Origin: Sequoia sempervirens | Lineage: Eukaryota; Streptophyta; Pinopsida; Cupressales; Cupressaceae | Length of the DNA stretch: 64,000 bases | Direction: 5' to 3' | Assembly (NCBI GenBank): GCA_007258455.2 | Contig: VDFB02270651.1 | Location: 491,172,711 to 491,236,710, forward strand | Part shown: positions 1 through 12,290 of the stretch, in pieces | How positions within the stretch are numbered: position 1 is the first letter of the stretch | How the letters are laid out: every line of letters starts with the position of its first letter | The notes under the pieces: generated by a model | Databases searched by the model: none | Told to the model about the DNA's origin: nothing | The model's input: the letters and a program-made list of their open reading frames with translations, nothing else | Translations under genes and position numbers: made by a program

Positions 1-2129
1 TAATTTGATTTGATTATTACGGATAATTGAGATAAATGAAGTTAAATAGACAGATTTAAAAGATAGAATAGCTTAAGATGATTTTGCTACGAAATAGGAG
101 CAAAAAGCAGATTTTATATTCAATGTATTATTAGAACGTTGAATTTTAATAGTCCAATGGTTTATTAAAAAAAATAAGAATAAAATAAAATAAAATAAAA
201 TAAAAAAGATCTTCTATAATCAATTGCTTTTATTTAAAGGTTGATCATAATAAGATATGTGATTGGGAAATGAAATATAATTATTGGTTTAAACTCCTTG
301 AGTTGTCAACGTGTTTTGAGCTACTATGGAACTTGTGCGAATAACGTTAATTATATACTTAATTTCATGTGCGATGAAAGTGATTGATTTATTATTTATT
401 CCAAATGATTAATAAAGCAAGTGGGTTCATTTATAGTATTTGATCGTGAAACTAGAGAAATGATTGATTATTTTAGTCAAATGACTGTATTTATTAAAAC
501 AGCTTGATTAGGAAATCTAATTGTGAATTTAGAGTAAATGATCTGTTCTTTGAATATTTCTATTTTGTGGAAAGAAATAAGTTTATTAATTGGATGATTG
601 CAAGTGATGGAAACTGCGTTTGATTGGATTTAGGAAATCCGAACATTAGCTTCTTAAGTGTCTGAAATGTTTTCAGTGTTTAATTGTTCGTCTTCGATGT
701 TGGTGGGATAGAGAGAATGTCTTGAAAGCCTTCCAAATAGGGGTTCATTATTGGTATGGGTGGTTGTATGTGAGTCAACCTTTGATATGTACTTTGGTTT
801 CCGTGTTATTGTACTACCCCTCCGTGTCGGTTGTTCTGAACTTTTGTGTGAGTATTTGTGTATGCTTCATTGATTACTGTGTTATTCGATTGTGTGGAAA
901 ATATCAAATGTTAGTAGTCATGTTTAAATAATTAATTTAAATCATAAGTGAATCTGCGAGGTTATTTAAAATATAATTAGAAATTAAAATAATAATCCAT
1001 TAAATTAAATCAAATGATTTAGATCAAATGATCAAATTAAACTAATTGGTTAAAAGCACAAGTGATATTATTAGATAAATTGATTTAATAATAATAATCT
1101 GGAAAAGAAAATAATAAAAAGGAAGGCAATTGGAAAATGGAAAGTGAATAGTTTATTAATTAAATAAATCATGATAAGATTTTTTGGGAAGTGTAAAAGG
1201 CAAGAGAAGCTGGAAAGAAACTTCACCTATCAAGCAATTGGAAGTCAAAAAGAACTGAACTGTAAAATATGAAAAAATAAATAAAGTATATCTAGCTTTT
1301 GGTAAGAGGGATACGGGGGGAGCGAGTTCTCCCTATGATCCAATCTGAGACTGGCCTTCCCCACAAGTTATCCAGTGGATTTCCTGTGAGCAGTAATTTA
1401 GAGGACGATGGAGATTATCGTGGTTTCCTTAGAAAATCTTCAAAAGGAGGTGAGCTGAGTCTCGGCATCTGGAGCTCACTATGAGGCGTGAGTATCTGCT
1501 ATGTTTGGCGTGGAGTATAGTGGTTGATGGAGGAAATCTCACTACGTGAAAGCTATTGCTGGGCATGATATTTCCAGTCTACGAATCAACGTTGGGTTAA
1601 GTGATCAAAATGAAATGGGAGGGTCTCTTTTAGATTCATTACTGGCTGTTAGAATTCTTGTTCTAAGACTTAAATCTTCAAAGCCAAGGAGGCATTGTCA
1701 AGAAAGAATATAATTAGAAGGAAAGTTTACAGTTCAACCAAAGAAAAGGCCGTGTCTTCAAATGCAGACCATAAATGAAAAAATTGAGAAGTTTGCTCAG
1801 GTACACCCTTTTACTTTAGTGACTAAATATTTTTGCTTTTGTTTTTTTTAGTTGAAGGCTTTATGGAGGGCTTCTATTTCTCTAAGAGAACTATGTAGTA
1901 GTTCTGGCTTGTAGTGCTCTTATTCTTCTAAGAGAGTTGAAGAGGCTCTTAGACGTCTCTCTTGCATAGTTAATCTAATTTTCCAAATTTTGGCATGCTT
2001 TAGACTTAAAGGTATTTTATTTTCTATTGAGAGACAATACACAATTTTGACTGTCTCAAGAAAACTAAATACAGCTTGGGGGGTATGTTGGTAGATCAAA
2101 TCGCACTCGTTACCACAAACTTTCAGCGA
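1..2129. other. Unassigned AT-rich DNA
   Basis: AT-rich sequence in which I recognise no gene or element. Short open frames at 722-931 and 1299-1484 have no family resemblance I can name. An AAAAT microsatellite lies at about 166-206. Confidence 0.5.
166..206. repeat. (AAAAT)n microsatellite
   Basis: Uninterrupted run of five-base AAAAT units preceded by a short A run. Confidence 0.85.
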
Positions 2130-3170
2130 AGGGAATCTGCAAACACCGTTGTCAAAATATAAAAATCTTAGCCTTTAATTTAGTATCATTTTCATAGGGT
2201 GTAAAGATTTAAATAAACTGCTTGATTCTGATGGCAAACTATCGTAGTTGCAGCACTGGAAAATAAAATACTGTCACAATATTTCTCCTAACCTTAGGAC
2301 ACGTATTTGCACCTCACCTTTCTCCTTCTTTTCCGCCTGGTGGATAACATCAGAGATTGGATAATAATGCAAGTAGGTGGCGATATTTCTTTATTCCAAT
2401 ATTCACTTTCTGATATACTTGGCAACCTGTCACAGCCGCAGCACTTGAACATGGTAGGGTGTATAGATTTAATTAAACTCTCTGTTTTTATTATCAAATC
2501 CCGAATATTATCCATAAGACTGAAGAAAAGTGGTTTCTCACGTTTTTGCAACCGTAACCATCTCAAACTTGGAGGAAGCTTGGTTCGTGTGTCTTCTCTG
2601 ATGCTGTCATTAAGCAGATTGTTCAAGTGAAGAAATTGAGGACCAATGAGCAGATTATTTAATTCTCTTGGTCTGCGCAATGTTTCAAGCCTTTGCCAAT
2701 TACCTTCGTTCAGTCGAAGCTAAGAGAAATTGATGTTATTGGATACAGTGTTTAGATGAGCTCCTTCTCATAGTCTGGTAATCTAAATTTATATGATCTC
2801 CCTGTTACCATTGGCAACCCGTTACAGCTGCAACTTTTAGACTTGCATGGGTGTAGAAATTAAATAATCTCTCTAATTTTCATTGTCCACCTGTCTCTGC
2901 CATGCACTAGAACATAATAGGAAGTTTAAGGGTTTAATTAATCTCTCTGATTTTATTGTCAACCTGTCTCAGTTACAACATTTAGAATTGAGACATTGTT
3001 CAGCATTAAACAGCCTTCTTGAAACCATTGGCAACCCTTCACAGCTGCGACTTTTCGTCTTGCTAAGGTATAGTAAATTTAATATCTCTTTGACTTCATT
3101 GTTAACCTGTTAGTGGTGTACCTGGTCTTGGTAGGGTGTATAGATTTAAATGATCCCTCTCTTAATTGTT
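2130..3170 (+). pseudogene. Leucine-rich-repeat (NLR-type) pseudogene fragment
   Basis: Several forward-strand stretches read as degenerate leucine-rich repeats of about 23-24 residues with the recurring core 'L..IGN.SQLQ.L.L..C..L'. The clearest are in the open stretches 2307-2630 and 2883-3113: around 2940-3060 'NLSQLQHLELRHCSALNSLL' is followed by another 'ETIGN' unit. The same DNA phrases (cacagctgca.., ggtgtatagattta) recur roughly every 70 bases or its multiples, as expected for LRR coding repeats. Reading frames change and stops are frequent, so this is a relic. No NB-ARC or TIR domain is visible. This style of LRR is common in plant TIR-NBS-LRR resistance proteins; that assignment is inference. 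An LRR receptor kinase is the alternative. Confidence 0.65.
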
Positions 3171-4809
3171 TGAATTAATAATTCTTGTAAGCCCGATTCT
3201 CCTGCTTGGTAGAAGATGATTCACTCTGACCGTTTATTGCATTCTAACACTCAAATATTCTTAAATGACTGATCAACGCATCCTTCTCCTTAATCTTCTA
3301 ATGGTTTACATGTTAAGCTCAAAACATGTTCTTAGATTTAGTGGCTTGACTGCGGTTCTCATGCTATCTGTAATCTTTGATTCTAGGTGGGAATTTTAGC
3401 AGAACCCAATCATAGTTTCACAATCATAACACTTTGTTTAGTATACCATAAGTCTTTCGATCCCGGTTCATATTAGCAACCTCTAGTAGGTCCGGGACTC
3501 GCTAATTGTTAAGTGAAAATTATTATATGGATTATGATAATTCAATATAGGGGTAGTCACTGACTATTTCTGTGTGCTAAAATTTAGTTAACATGCATAG
3601 ATCAGCATTCAATTGGATTGATGATTATGTATGGTTATTATTAATTTAGCATTGTATGAGCTTTTGTTTATTTGGGCCATATTAGCATGATTTTAGAGTC
3701 AAAATTTAATGCTAGGGCTTTGTAGTAAATGTCTCTTTAATAATTGGAGCTACCTTGGGATATCATTTCACAATTGTTAATTTAATCAAATAAGAAAACT
3801 ATTTCATTTTGTCCCATTTTCAATCTTTCATGGAGTTCTTGGTCAAAGTATTATTGCTTCCAAGCATATTGTTATTGATTGAATTTGTGGGTTGATTTTA
3901 TTATATGAAGTCAAAGAAGAATTTATTTGGTAAATAAAATAGAGTAGAATATATAGATTGTTGAAATCCTTATAATTCTAATTGTTGAATATCGTATTTG
4001 TACTAAACTCTTAAATAATACAATTGTGTATCTTTTACCATATGTTCTTTTAGAATATTATTAATCATTGTATCTAAGTTAGAATGGAAAGGTAGGTTAA
4101 AGGTTTTAACTTGGGATTTATTTAAATGAAAAAATTTAAATATGGAGTATATATTGACCCTTTCTTATATGTTCTCTTATTTGGCGATTTAATTTTTATA
4201 GTACTAAATTTCGTGATATCTTTTAATTCTTCTATATTCCTTTTAGTTTAAGAATTAAATAAATCTTATCTTAATATCCAACTCCTCTCATCTTATAGAA
4301 ATTTACTAGGAACAATGATTCTCTTAATTACATATTCTAATTAAGAAATTGTTGAGTGTCATGTCATGGGTGTTTGTACTGAACTTTTATGGAATTGTGT
4401 ATCCTTGGCCATGGTTAAGTATTATAATTAAACTCTATTTGACTTCATTATGGTAGTAAATTATTCCTTGAATTGAGTTTTCATTCTTAATCATTTCATT
4501 TGGATTGTTAGCTAGTGGATCATTTTATGGCAATTCGGGTGTCTAATCGATGAGGTTCTTATATGGATTGTTATTTAGAACTTGAGGTTTTTATTGGCCT
4601 GTTTGTTGAGAAGCTTGATTTTGTTCTAATTGTTAATGTGAATAGATAATTGTTGTTGTTTCCATGTTTACTGATTTTTATGATGGTGATTTATGTACCA
4701 ATCGAAGGGATTCTTATGAGGAGAAAATTGAGGTCTCCCGTGGAATACCTAGTTGGTGGCTTTTGGTTTCATTAAGTGATTTCGTTGAATTAAAGGTTGA
4801 TTTGCTTGT
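3171..4809. other. Unassigned AT-rich DNA
   Basis: No coding similarity or repeat boundary recognised. It could be the outer part of the LTR-like repeat that becomes recognisable from about 4.8 kb. Confidence 0.4.
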
Positions 4810-6690
4810 GCGTTTTCCTATTTGAGGTAACACCATTGTTGATTCGTGGTTGGATCTTGATGAATCTTTCCTTTTTAGGGCTTTTATGAGTAACTCTCAT
4901 ATTTGAGGAAATTTTATCCTTGTGTTGGAATTATTGGAGAAATACTCTTGTTGCTTCATTTTACCCTTGTTTGTGGGTTTTCATTCTTTTGGCTTCCAGA
5001 GGCTTGAGATGATTGATAGTTGATGTTCTCTCTCTTTATGTGCCCTTGATGTGGCAAGTGTTTTGGTTTCATGATTTTGAAAGGGTTGTACGGGTTTTGT
5101 TGAGACTTGGAAATTGTATTTATAGCAAGATGGGTAATGCCTCGCACGCTTTTATGTTGTAATTCTTTGTTCAAGTTATGATGGTACAACCCTTGATTGT
5201 TCTTGGTTTCTTGGTTTTAATTTGATGTTGTTGGGTTTCTAGGGAGAGTGGCTCCTCGTGGGGGCCGGCGCCCCGTTTAAGGGGAAGAGCTCAGGGTAAC
5301 CCACGAGTGAGTTAGTAAATAAGTGAAAACCTAATAATTAACTTAGGTGGGTTGGGTAGTAATATCATTGCAAGATTAATAAAATGGATGCCTCGTCTTC
5401 ATTAGTGCTTTCGCAGACTAATGGAAGGCTGAGAAGGCCGTGGTTGGCAAGGTCGTGACCTCGCCTTCACGAGAGGTCTACGGCTCCGCATGAGTCACCC
5501 TATGGACCGGCGCCTCCAGTTGGGAGGAAGAGCACAGGACAGCCATAGATGGGACCGGTGCCTCCAGTTGGGAGGAAGAGCACAGGACAGCCCATGTAGG
5601 ACTATGTGATGACACTCTCCCCTAGTTGCCCATGTGTTTTACTTTATTGTGTTCCTTTGGAAGTAGGTTATGGGAGTTGGTTTAGATTGTTGGCTATATT
5701 GATTTAAATTGATTATTGTTTTAATACATCTTTAGTATATTTTGTGGTCTTGTATGATCTCTTTCATATTTGATTTACGATCTTGTATTCTTATGGAACT
5801 GTGTTATGATGTTTAATTGCAATTTGGAATTGTATTTATTAATTCAATTTGTTTTGGAAGTGTTTCATGATCATTCTTTGGTTACTTGATATTGGTCATT
5901 ACTTTGATTTATGTGATGAGATTTATGATTTTAAGTTATTTTAATGACTCTTGGATGTTGTGGATTATGTCCTTGTAATTCTTGAGTTTTATGATACTTT
6001 TGTATGGCATTGAGTCTTGTGATTCCGTGTTTGGATGTTCTTGGTTGAGGACTCTTCTTGTCAGCTTCTAGCACGGGGGGTGGGTCTTCGGACTCACATG
6101 GTCGGGTGGAACGTGCTAAGCACCCCATTGGGTCCCCAGTCGAGGATCGAGAGGTGCGGATTGGTGCGGTTGCAGCGACTTCAGTGTTGTATCTGTCTTG
6201 GAGCCAGTTTTCATCTATTTATTTGTATCACGATTCTTGTGTATGGTTTCCATTTATGTTTGGAAACGCCTTTGTATCATTGTACCTTTAGAACATTGTA
6301 CTGTGATGTAATGTTAACTCAGTGTGGTTATTGGCCATGGCAGTTGTTATTCATTGGGTTGAGTTAATTATTTAAATGTTGTATTTATGTACTCAAATGG
6401 TTTCTTATCAATGATTATCATGTATATGTTATATTTGTTAATGTTTATTTTGTTATGGATTATATCTTTGGATTTTATTCTTTATTGTTGTTGTGTGGAT
6501 CTCAGTCTCGTAATGACTCTTCATGTACCCCAAGGGATATATGTGTTAGTGAATCTGCTTAAATGGAATTCATGTCATGACTTAATGTGTAATACATGTA
6601 TGTTATGTTTACTTTAAAAAAAAAAAATTGTGCTGTAATTATTATGTATTTTTTTGTCCTTTGGGGTTCACACGGCGGGGCGTTACAGTT
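4810..6690 (+). repeat. LTR-like repeat, copy 1
   Basis: Diverged direct copy of the sequence at about 6700-8209. Shared landmarks in the same order are: a 'gagtggct' block (5243 and 7124); a 'gttagt.aa.taagtgaaaa' block; an 'agaaggcc...ggcaag.tc' block; the 'cacaggacagcccatg / caggagatcccatgc' block; a 'tagcacggaggg...tggtcgggtgg' block (6066 and 7670); and a terminal 'cggggcgttaca' / 'cagggcattata'. An end in GGCGTTACA is typical of many plant Ty3/gypsy LTRs (family knowledge). The start is a guess, because I cannot find the TG boundary. The copy is longer than copy 2 by a few hundred bases in the middle. Confidence 0.5.
5504..5600 (+). repeat. 48-bp tandem duplication
   Basis: Two adjacent near-identical units beginning GGACCGG, at 5504 and 5552, inside LTR-like copy 1. 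Confidence 0.85.
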
Positions 6691-6699
6691 ATGAGAAAA

Positions 6700-8209
6700 G
6701 TTTGTTTGTCAAAATTACATCTTTAGACATTTAAAGAACGTGTGATTATATGATTGTTGACTTTAAGTCATTTCTTGTTGATCATGTAAGTCTTCCAGTT
6801 GTATTTCTTGAGATGATGTGTTGCCCTTGTGAATGGTTATTGTCCTTCTCAGGTAGTGCATGAGACTTGTATCAGTGGAAACTTGGTTCTTCGTACGGGG
6901 CTGTGTGACCTTGTGATTAAAGGTTGAATCGTGTTTTCAGTTCGTTATGTGGGTTATCATTATGTTAGTCAACCTTGTGTTAGCCTTGGGTAGTGCACAC
7001 TTTGGTTTCAGTTTTGTACATCTGTAGTGATGTGTTACCTGTTGAGGTTATTGTTTATGTGTGATAAGTGTTAGTGCATCAGCTACCCTTGGCATGTGGT
7101 TGAGTTATGTGTTGTCGATAGGGGAGTGGCTTTCAAATGAGCACCAGGCCCAAAGTGGTTCCAGGATAACTCGTGTGAGGGTTAGTTAATTAAGTGAAAA
7201 TTAAAAATAACTTATACTAGGGATAGAGTAGCTTGAACATTAATGAGATAATTTAGCCTCGCTCATTGGCTCAAGGGCTTGTACGAGACTTGAGATGAGT
7301 CGAGAAGGCCTAGAATGGCAAGATCATTATCTCATCTTTACGAGAGATAATCAATTCCACTCTAGTGTGCATGTGGGGCCAGGAGTCGATTGAGGTTTCC
7401 AGGATATCCCTAGAGGGGGGCTGGGACCTAGGAAGACTAGCCAGGAGATCCCATGCAACCTTTGTGATGAAACTCCTCCTATGATAGCAGTCGGTATGGT
7501 GTTGTACCGTTGGTTTATTTTGTATAGTGATTGTACTCGATTTTGTACTCTGGAAGCATTGTAATAATGATATTAAGTGAGGTGGTATATGTTCTTGTTT
7601 GCAGTTCAGTTTTTGTGTTAGCCGGTGTCTAGTGGTAGATGGTCTTATCTAGGAAATCCTTGTTACTATCTCCTAGCACGGAGGGAGCAGGGCCTTTGGG
7701 TTCCACGTGGTCGGGTGGCGTGCATCTTATCTGTTGGTTCTTCTTCTTGTTCGTGTGGTCGTGATTTCCAGTTGGAGAGCTCATGGGAATCAGTGTTTTC
7801 TCATGCCTTGTTCTCTCAATTCTTATTGTATTTTATTACCCCTCAGTTGTGATCGAGGTGGAATTTGTAATATTTAATCATTTTATTGGATTTACCTCAT
7901 TCGGGGAATGAGTGTTGTAATCTTATTGTTTAAATGTTGTTAATTGGAATCTTGAGGTATTTATTTTCCTTGTTGTAATTTATCTTGTGTGGGATGTATG
8001 TAATCTTAATTCTGTAAGTGATTAATGTTTTGGTTTCAGATGATGTTAATTGTTGTTTGGGTTTTTAAGTAATCTTTGTCTCGTGGCCTTAGAGGTTGTT
8101 GGCAATATGTATTCATCTTACATGTTATTTGTTCTTAAAAAAAATAAAAATTGGTACATTTAAGTAATGAATTGCAACTTCCTCTAGGGTTGCGTGGCAG
8201 GGCATTATA
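6700..8209 (+). repeat. LTR-like repeat, copy 2
   Basis: Diverged second copy of the 4.8-6.69 kb repeat (see landmarks there), ending at a GGGCATTATA motif about 8194-8203. It follows copy 1 with almost nothing between them. The pair is therefore either a tandem LTR array left by recombination or two independent solo LTRs. No gag or pol remains between the copies. Confidence 0.5.
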
Positions 8210-8380
8210 GCCCATGGGAGTGGCTTTTTGATATGTGCATCCATGGATACATGAACGCATATATAGATGTAACTGTGTGATCATGTATGTATGTGTATGT
8301 GTATATATGTGTGCATCCATGCATGTGTCTATGCATCTGTGCATTGAGGCATGTGTGCAGCTATGTGTCTATGAATATAG
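8210..8380 (+). repeat. Dispersed repeat B, copy 1
   Basis: Near-identical direct copy at 10553-10722, starting GCCCATGGGAGTGGCT in both. It consists largely of degenerate ATGCATCCATG-type sequence. Apparent open frames across it on both strands are low-complexity artefacts rich in Met, His, Tyr, Cys and Ile. Confidence 0.85.
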
Positions 8381-8510
8381 TTGCTTACTTAGTTGGGGTT
8401 CAAAAGTAGATCTTCGTTGTAGTGGCATGATCTCAGAAATGCAATGATTATCCAATCAATTTTTTGGGTCCAACTGATTGCACTTTATAATTTAAACATA
8501 CCTTTTTTAA

Positions 8511-8858
8511 TTTTGAGAGTTTGATTCTAAATCCATTTGCATACTTTGATTAAAACTATTGGCTAAAGGTGCATAATTCATTTATGCAAAAACAATGCAT
8601 TTAATGGCATCTGACTAGAGGCGAGGCTGTTTGGATTGCTAATTAGTCTTTGAATATATAACAATTAAAAGAGATAAATAAGTATAATTATCCTTGGACA
8701 CATTTCACATTTTGACCTTTCAATCAAGGTCAATTAACAAAATAGTAGTTAGACCTACAGAAGGTTCAAGGACTATGCTGGTAGAAAAACATATTTTGGA
8801 CAATGGCTAGACAATTTGTTGAAATTGCTTTACAAACTTTGAAGCAAATGCATTTTTC
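8511..8858 (+). repeat. Dispersed repeat C, copy 1 (inverted relative to 21258-21602)
   Basis: About 345 bases match the reverse complement of 21258-21602 with scattered substitutions. A shorter direct copy covers 19733-19890. No coding potential. Confidence 0.85.
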
Positions 8859-9115
8859 CTTCTGTTATTGGGGCATGAATAACTTTGGACAGGCTATGGC
8901 CACCCAGCCCTATTACACCTAGCCAAGGAGCCCCCATAGTCTCTTTAGGCTCCACACAATAACCCATCAAATATTAGCCAGGAACCACCTAACCTTCCAA
9001 CACCATATTACAGAGATAGTCAGCCAGTACACCATATTTCCTCAACGAGCCCTACCCTCCTTACTCCCACAGATATTCACACTTGGGAAAGAAACTCCTA
9101 CTAATTTAAAAACTG
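8859..9115. other. Unassigned spacer
   Basis: A C-rich stretch between two dispersed repeats. No feature recognised. Confidence 0.4.
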
Positions 9116-9743
9116 TCATTATCGCACATGTTCACATAATTTTGGTTCCAAAGCTCTCTCTATCAGACCACTTTGCAGTGATAAAAAATATACAAACTTT
9201 ACAAGGCTCACATGCAACCATGCATCTTGCCCGGAGATACACATATACATGTATCCATGTGTACTGCAATACATGTATCTATGTACACATGCAGCCATGG
9301 ATATATGTATCTATGGAACTTCATATGCAATCCATGGATATTTCCATACATGTATATTTAAGCATTTATGTATCCAGCTATGCATCTATCTATCTATCCA
9401 TGCAACTATGTTTCTATGTATTCTTCTACCTATAGATGCATCCATGCATATATGTATCTGTGTTTCTATGTGAAAATGTATACAGGCATCTATCCATATA
9501 TGTGTCAATGTATCTATGAATACATCTATCCATAGATACATGTATCTACATCTATGGATACCATGATAGATGTCCACATCCATGTATCTATGGATACATG
9601 TATCAAGTAGCTCGGTTCCAGGTCTTGACTCTGCAGCAACAACACCTCCTGTGACTACACAGATCTGTAAAATAACAAAAAATGAACTGCTCAAAGTAAT
9701 CACAATGCATCTCTAGTCACTAAAATCTATATTACATGGTAAA
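9116..9743 (+). repeat. Dispersed repeat A, copy 1, with low-complexity core
   Basis: About 630 bases duplicated almost exactly at 19904-20533. Only its first part recurs at about 11397-11515. The core 9235-9605 is a degenerate array of CATG/ATGTATC/ATGCATC words. Flanks outside the array are also shared, so this is a true segmental copy and not just common simple sequence. Confidence 0.9.
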
Positions 9744-9763
9744 CAAGCAAAAACTTTTGAGTT

Positions 9764-10043
9764 GATGAAGGTCATGAACATTGAACCAATAGTAGGACAG
9801 TCACCACAACATTTAAGTAAACCTATGGTGCAGAATCTCTTTTCCATTATTATTTTTATTCCCAATTTCATCCATGAAGAACTTTGTCATCCAGTGCATC
9901 CATGAATCCTATATCTTTGAGGATATTCTTCATGGATGAAATTGGGAATACAACTGGTAATGGAAAAGAGAGTGTTGAGCATAGGTTTACTTAAATGTTG
10001 TGGTGACTATCATACTATTAGTTCAATGTTCATGACCTTTATC
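9764..10043. repeat. Long hairpin (inverted repeat, arms about 119 bp)
   Basis: The left arm 9764-9882 is the imperfect reverse complement of the right arm 9924-10043, with a loop of about 41 bases. Matched landmarks are 'gatgaaggtcatgaacattg' against 'caatgttcatgacctttatc' at the outer ends and 'tttcatccatgaagaa' against 'ttcttcatggatgaaa' at the loop. A transcript would form a long imperfect fold-back, as expected for a MITE or a source of small RNA. Function is inference. Confidence 0.85.
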
Positions 10044-10117
10044 TACTAAAAAGTTCTTTCTCATTCATCTGAGTCTTGTAGGCAATGTACAGATGTCCTA
10101 TAAAGAGAGCTTTGGAA

Positions 10118-10255
10118 CCAATGAGCTGTCATAAAGGATAGAGGAATATTGTCAAATATTGTGGTTATTGTCCTCATAGGCACACATGCAAAATATGGAA
10201 GCATATAGAAAGCAAGTTAACTCTTTAATAATCCCATGAAACATAGTATTCGAAT
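10118..10255 (+). pseudogene. PPR gene fragment
   Basis: Forward translation gives a degenerate plant pentatricopeptide pattern: an 'IIKDRG-LSN' like helix, 'VLIGTHAKYGSI', then an in-frame TAG and 'KASKLFN'. In intact PLS-class PPR proteins the same place reads 'ALI.MYAKCGSIE.A..LF..M..RN'. Stops and a frame change show it is a relic. An inverted copy lies at 20837-20930. Confidence 0.6.
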
Positions 10256-10552
10256 AAACAATACTAAAAGAAGTCTAAAATACAAATTTATAATCAAAAT
10301 ATACGAATGCCTTAAAGCACTATGAAACCCTACTCACATTTCTTGTATCAAATAGACAAAAAAAATGAAAAGTTACCTATTCTGACCTCAAGAAATTCAT
10401 CTCTCACTATCCAGCGTGCAACTGTGCAACTACAAAATACCTTGTTCAGCCACACAATAGAGCACTATGAAATATTGCTTTTAGAGATATATGAACTCAA
10501 TTTCGTGAGTTATATTTCATATTGGTAAATTAGCATTTATCTGTTATTTGGA

Positions 10553-10722
10553 GCCCATGGGAGTGGCTTTTGATATGTGCATCCATGGATACATGAACGC
10601 ATATATAGATGTAACCATGTGATCATGTATGCATGTGTACATGTCTATATGTGTGCATCCATGCATGTGTCTATGCATCTGTGCATTGAGGCATGTGTGC
10701 AACTGTGTCTATGAATACATTT
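10553..10722 (+). repeat. Dispersed repeat B, copy 2
   Basis: Direct copy of 8210-8380, differing by a few bases and small indels. Confidence 0.85.
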
Positions 10723-11396
10723 TATCTAGTAATCAATGTTAATTAATAGACTAGCACTCGTACCTAGAGAACGTTCAAGGATTGTGTTGATAGAAAACCA
10801 TATGCATATCAATATGTTAGAGAGCATGTATCTATGCATGGGTGTGTATAGATGCTAATTGTTCTAAATTTTGGTTGCATGTGATTGCATTAAAGAATTA
10901 AGAATAAGTACTAGATAATTGAAGTAAAATGACCCCATTCAGTTAGCAGATCAATTTTTCTCAGCCCTTTACATGTTAACTGAGAGTTTTAAAGCTTTTG
11001 TTGTTCATTGATAGTCTTTGAAGCTTAAATGTCACAGTATATGTAGCATTTTACCCAATAGCTCTATCATTCATGATGATTTAGGCAAGTTCATATTTCC
11101 TCATTGAACCTTGTATTGTCTCATATCTAAATAATTAGGCAACTGCTAGTTAGCCTTTAAGTACATAGCAATTCAAAGAGAGAAATGATTGCAATTAGCC
11201 TTCTGTACATTTGAACTATTAATCAAAGGCAATTAACAAACTAGCCCTAGAAAACCATGCCCGTGTTAATGTGTTGAATACCATGTATTTGTGCATGGGT
11301 GTATATGGATGCTATGAGTTGTGATTTCTACCATTATGTAGTGCTTACTATTACTTTGATGACAACAGAAAAGCTCAAAGCAACACACTGTTCACT
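10723..11396. other. Unassigned repeat-like DNA
   Basis: Contains short pieces similar to repeat C phrases (for example 'cctagagaacgttcaaggattgtg' near 10762, 'aactattaatcaaaggcaattaacaaactag' near 11215) but no gene. Confidence 0.4.
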
Positions 11397-11515
11397 CATA
11401 GTTCAAAAGCTCTCATTATCGCACGTGTTGACATAATTTTGGTTCCAAAGCCCTCTTTATGGGACCACTTTGTAGTAGTCAATAATATACAGACTTTACA
11501 GGACTCACGTGCATG
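11397..11515 (+). repeat. Dispersed repeat A, partial copy
   Basis: Matches the first about 115 bases of repeat A (9116 and 19904) through the 'cataattttggttccaaag' block, but lacks the low-complexity core. Confidence 0.75.
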
Positions 11516-12013
11516 AAGTAAAATGGACAGGAGGATTTCTACATAATTCCTATCAAAGCAGATGAAACCTTCACATTTCAACAAGAAACTTGAATAAATA
11601 ATACTAAAAGTAGTTTAAAATATGAATTTATAATCAAAGTATAGCAATGTCTTAAAGCACTATGAAACCCTACTTGCATTTCTGTTTGCATGTCCCTGGT
11701 TTAAACATTTAATTATTGGTTCTTGATAATGGAATGAAATGAACTTGGACAAATGGAAATAGAATGACCCCATGGAATTGGAACATCAATGTTTGCATGG
11801 CTTTAACATGATAGCAAATTTGCGTGCATGAGACTTATTTGAATCTCAAATGTCATAGTGTATGTGGCATATTAGCTAGTTGGCTTAACATGATAGCTTT
11901 CAAACAAGTTAATTCAGCAATCAATGAAGCTAATTGGCTGATGAATTAATTGTGTTCCATGATTAGTCATAGCTAATTATTGGTCATCTTTATCCTCCAA
12001 ATCAGTTAAATCA

Positions 12014-12290
12014 ATGTTGCTTATTCACATTCACAGATACACAATCTTTTTAAACATTTTGCATGCTTTTAATAGGAAAAGAGCTTTAGAACAAGATATG
12101 TACATTCATCTAAGCATCATAAGACGTAGATTTTTGACAGATATAATGGTTTGTAATGCTGTCATGAATATGCATACCAAATATAGAAGCACAGGCAAAA
12201 ACATTTAAACTATTTGACAAAATTCCTCGAAGAAATGTTGGCTCTTGGTGTGTAGTGATTGCAAATTATGCAAAGAATTATTTGTCAAAA
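12014..12290 (+). pseudogene. PPR (PLS-class) gene fragment
   Basis: Forward reading gives 'RALEQDMYIHLSIIRRRF', then '..DIMVCNAVMNMHTKYRS'. After a one-base frame change near 12205 it continues as 'KTFKLFDKIPRRNVGSWCVV' and 'ANYAKN'. This closely follows the order of a PLS-class PPR protein (ALEQG..IH..II..GF..D..V.NAL.DMYAKC.....A..LFD.M..RNV.SW..MI..YA). It covers roughly two repeats and has no start codon or targeting sequence. It is a fragment, probably carried here by a repeat. Confidence 0.75.

Noticed and set aside
5931..6367. Open frames on both strands near 6.0-6.4 kb
   Set aside because: They fall inside the LTR-like repeat and are not conserved in the second copy at 7.6-7.85 kb.
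8135..9703. Overlapping open frames on both strands rich in Met, His, Cys, Tyr and Ile
   Set aside because: They follow the degenerate ATG/CAT-rich array; open on both strands because of low complexity, no family resemblance.
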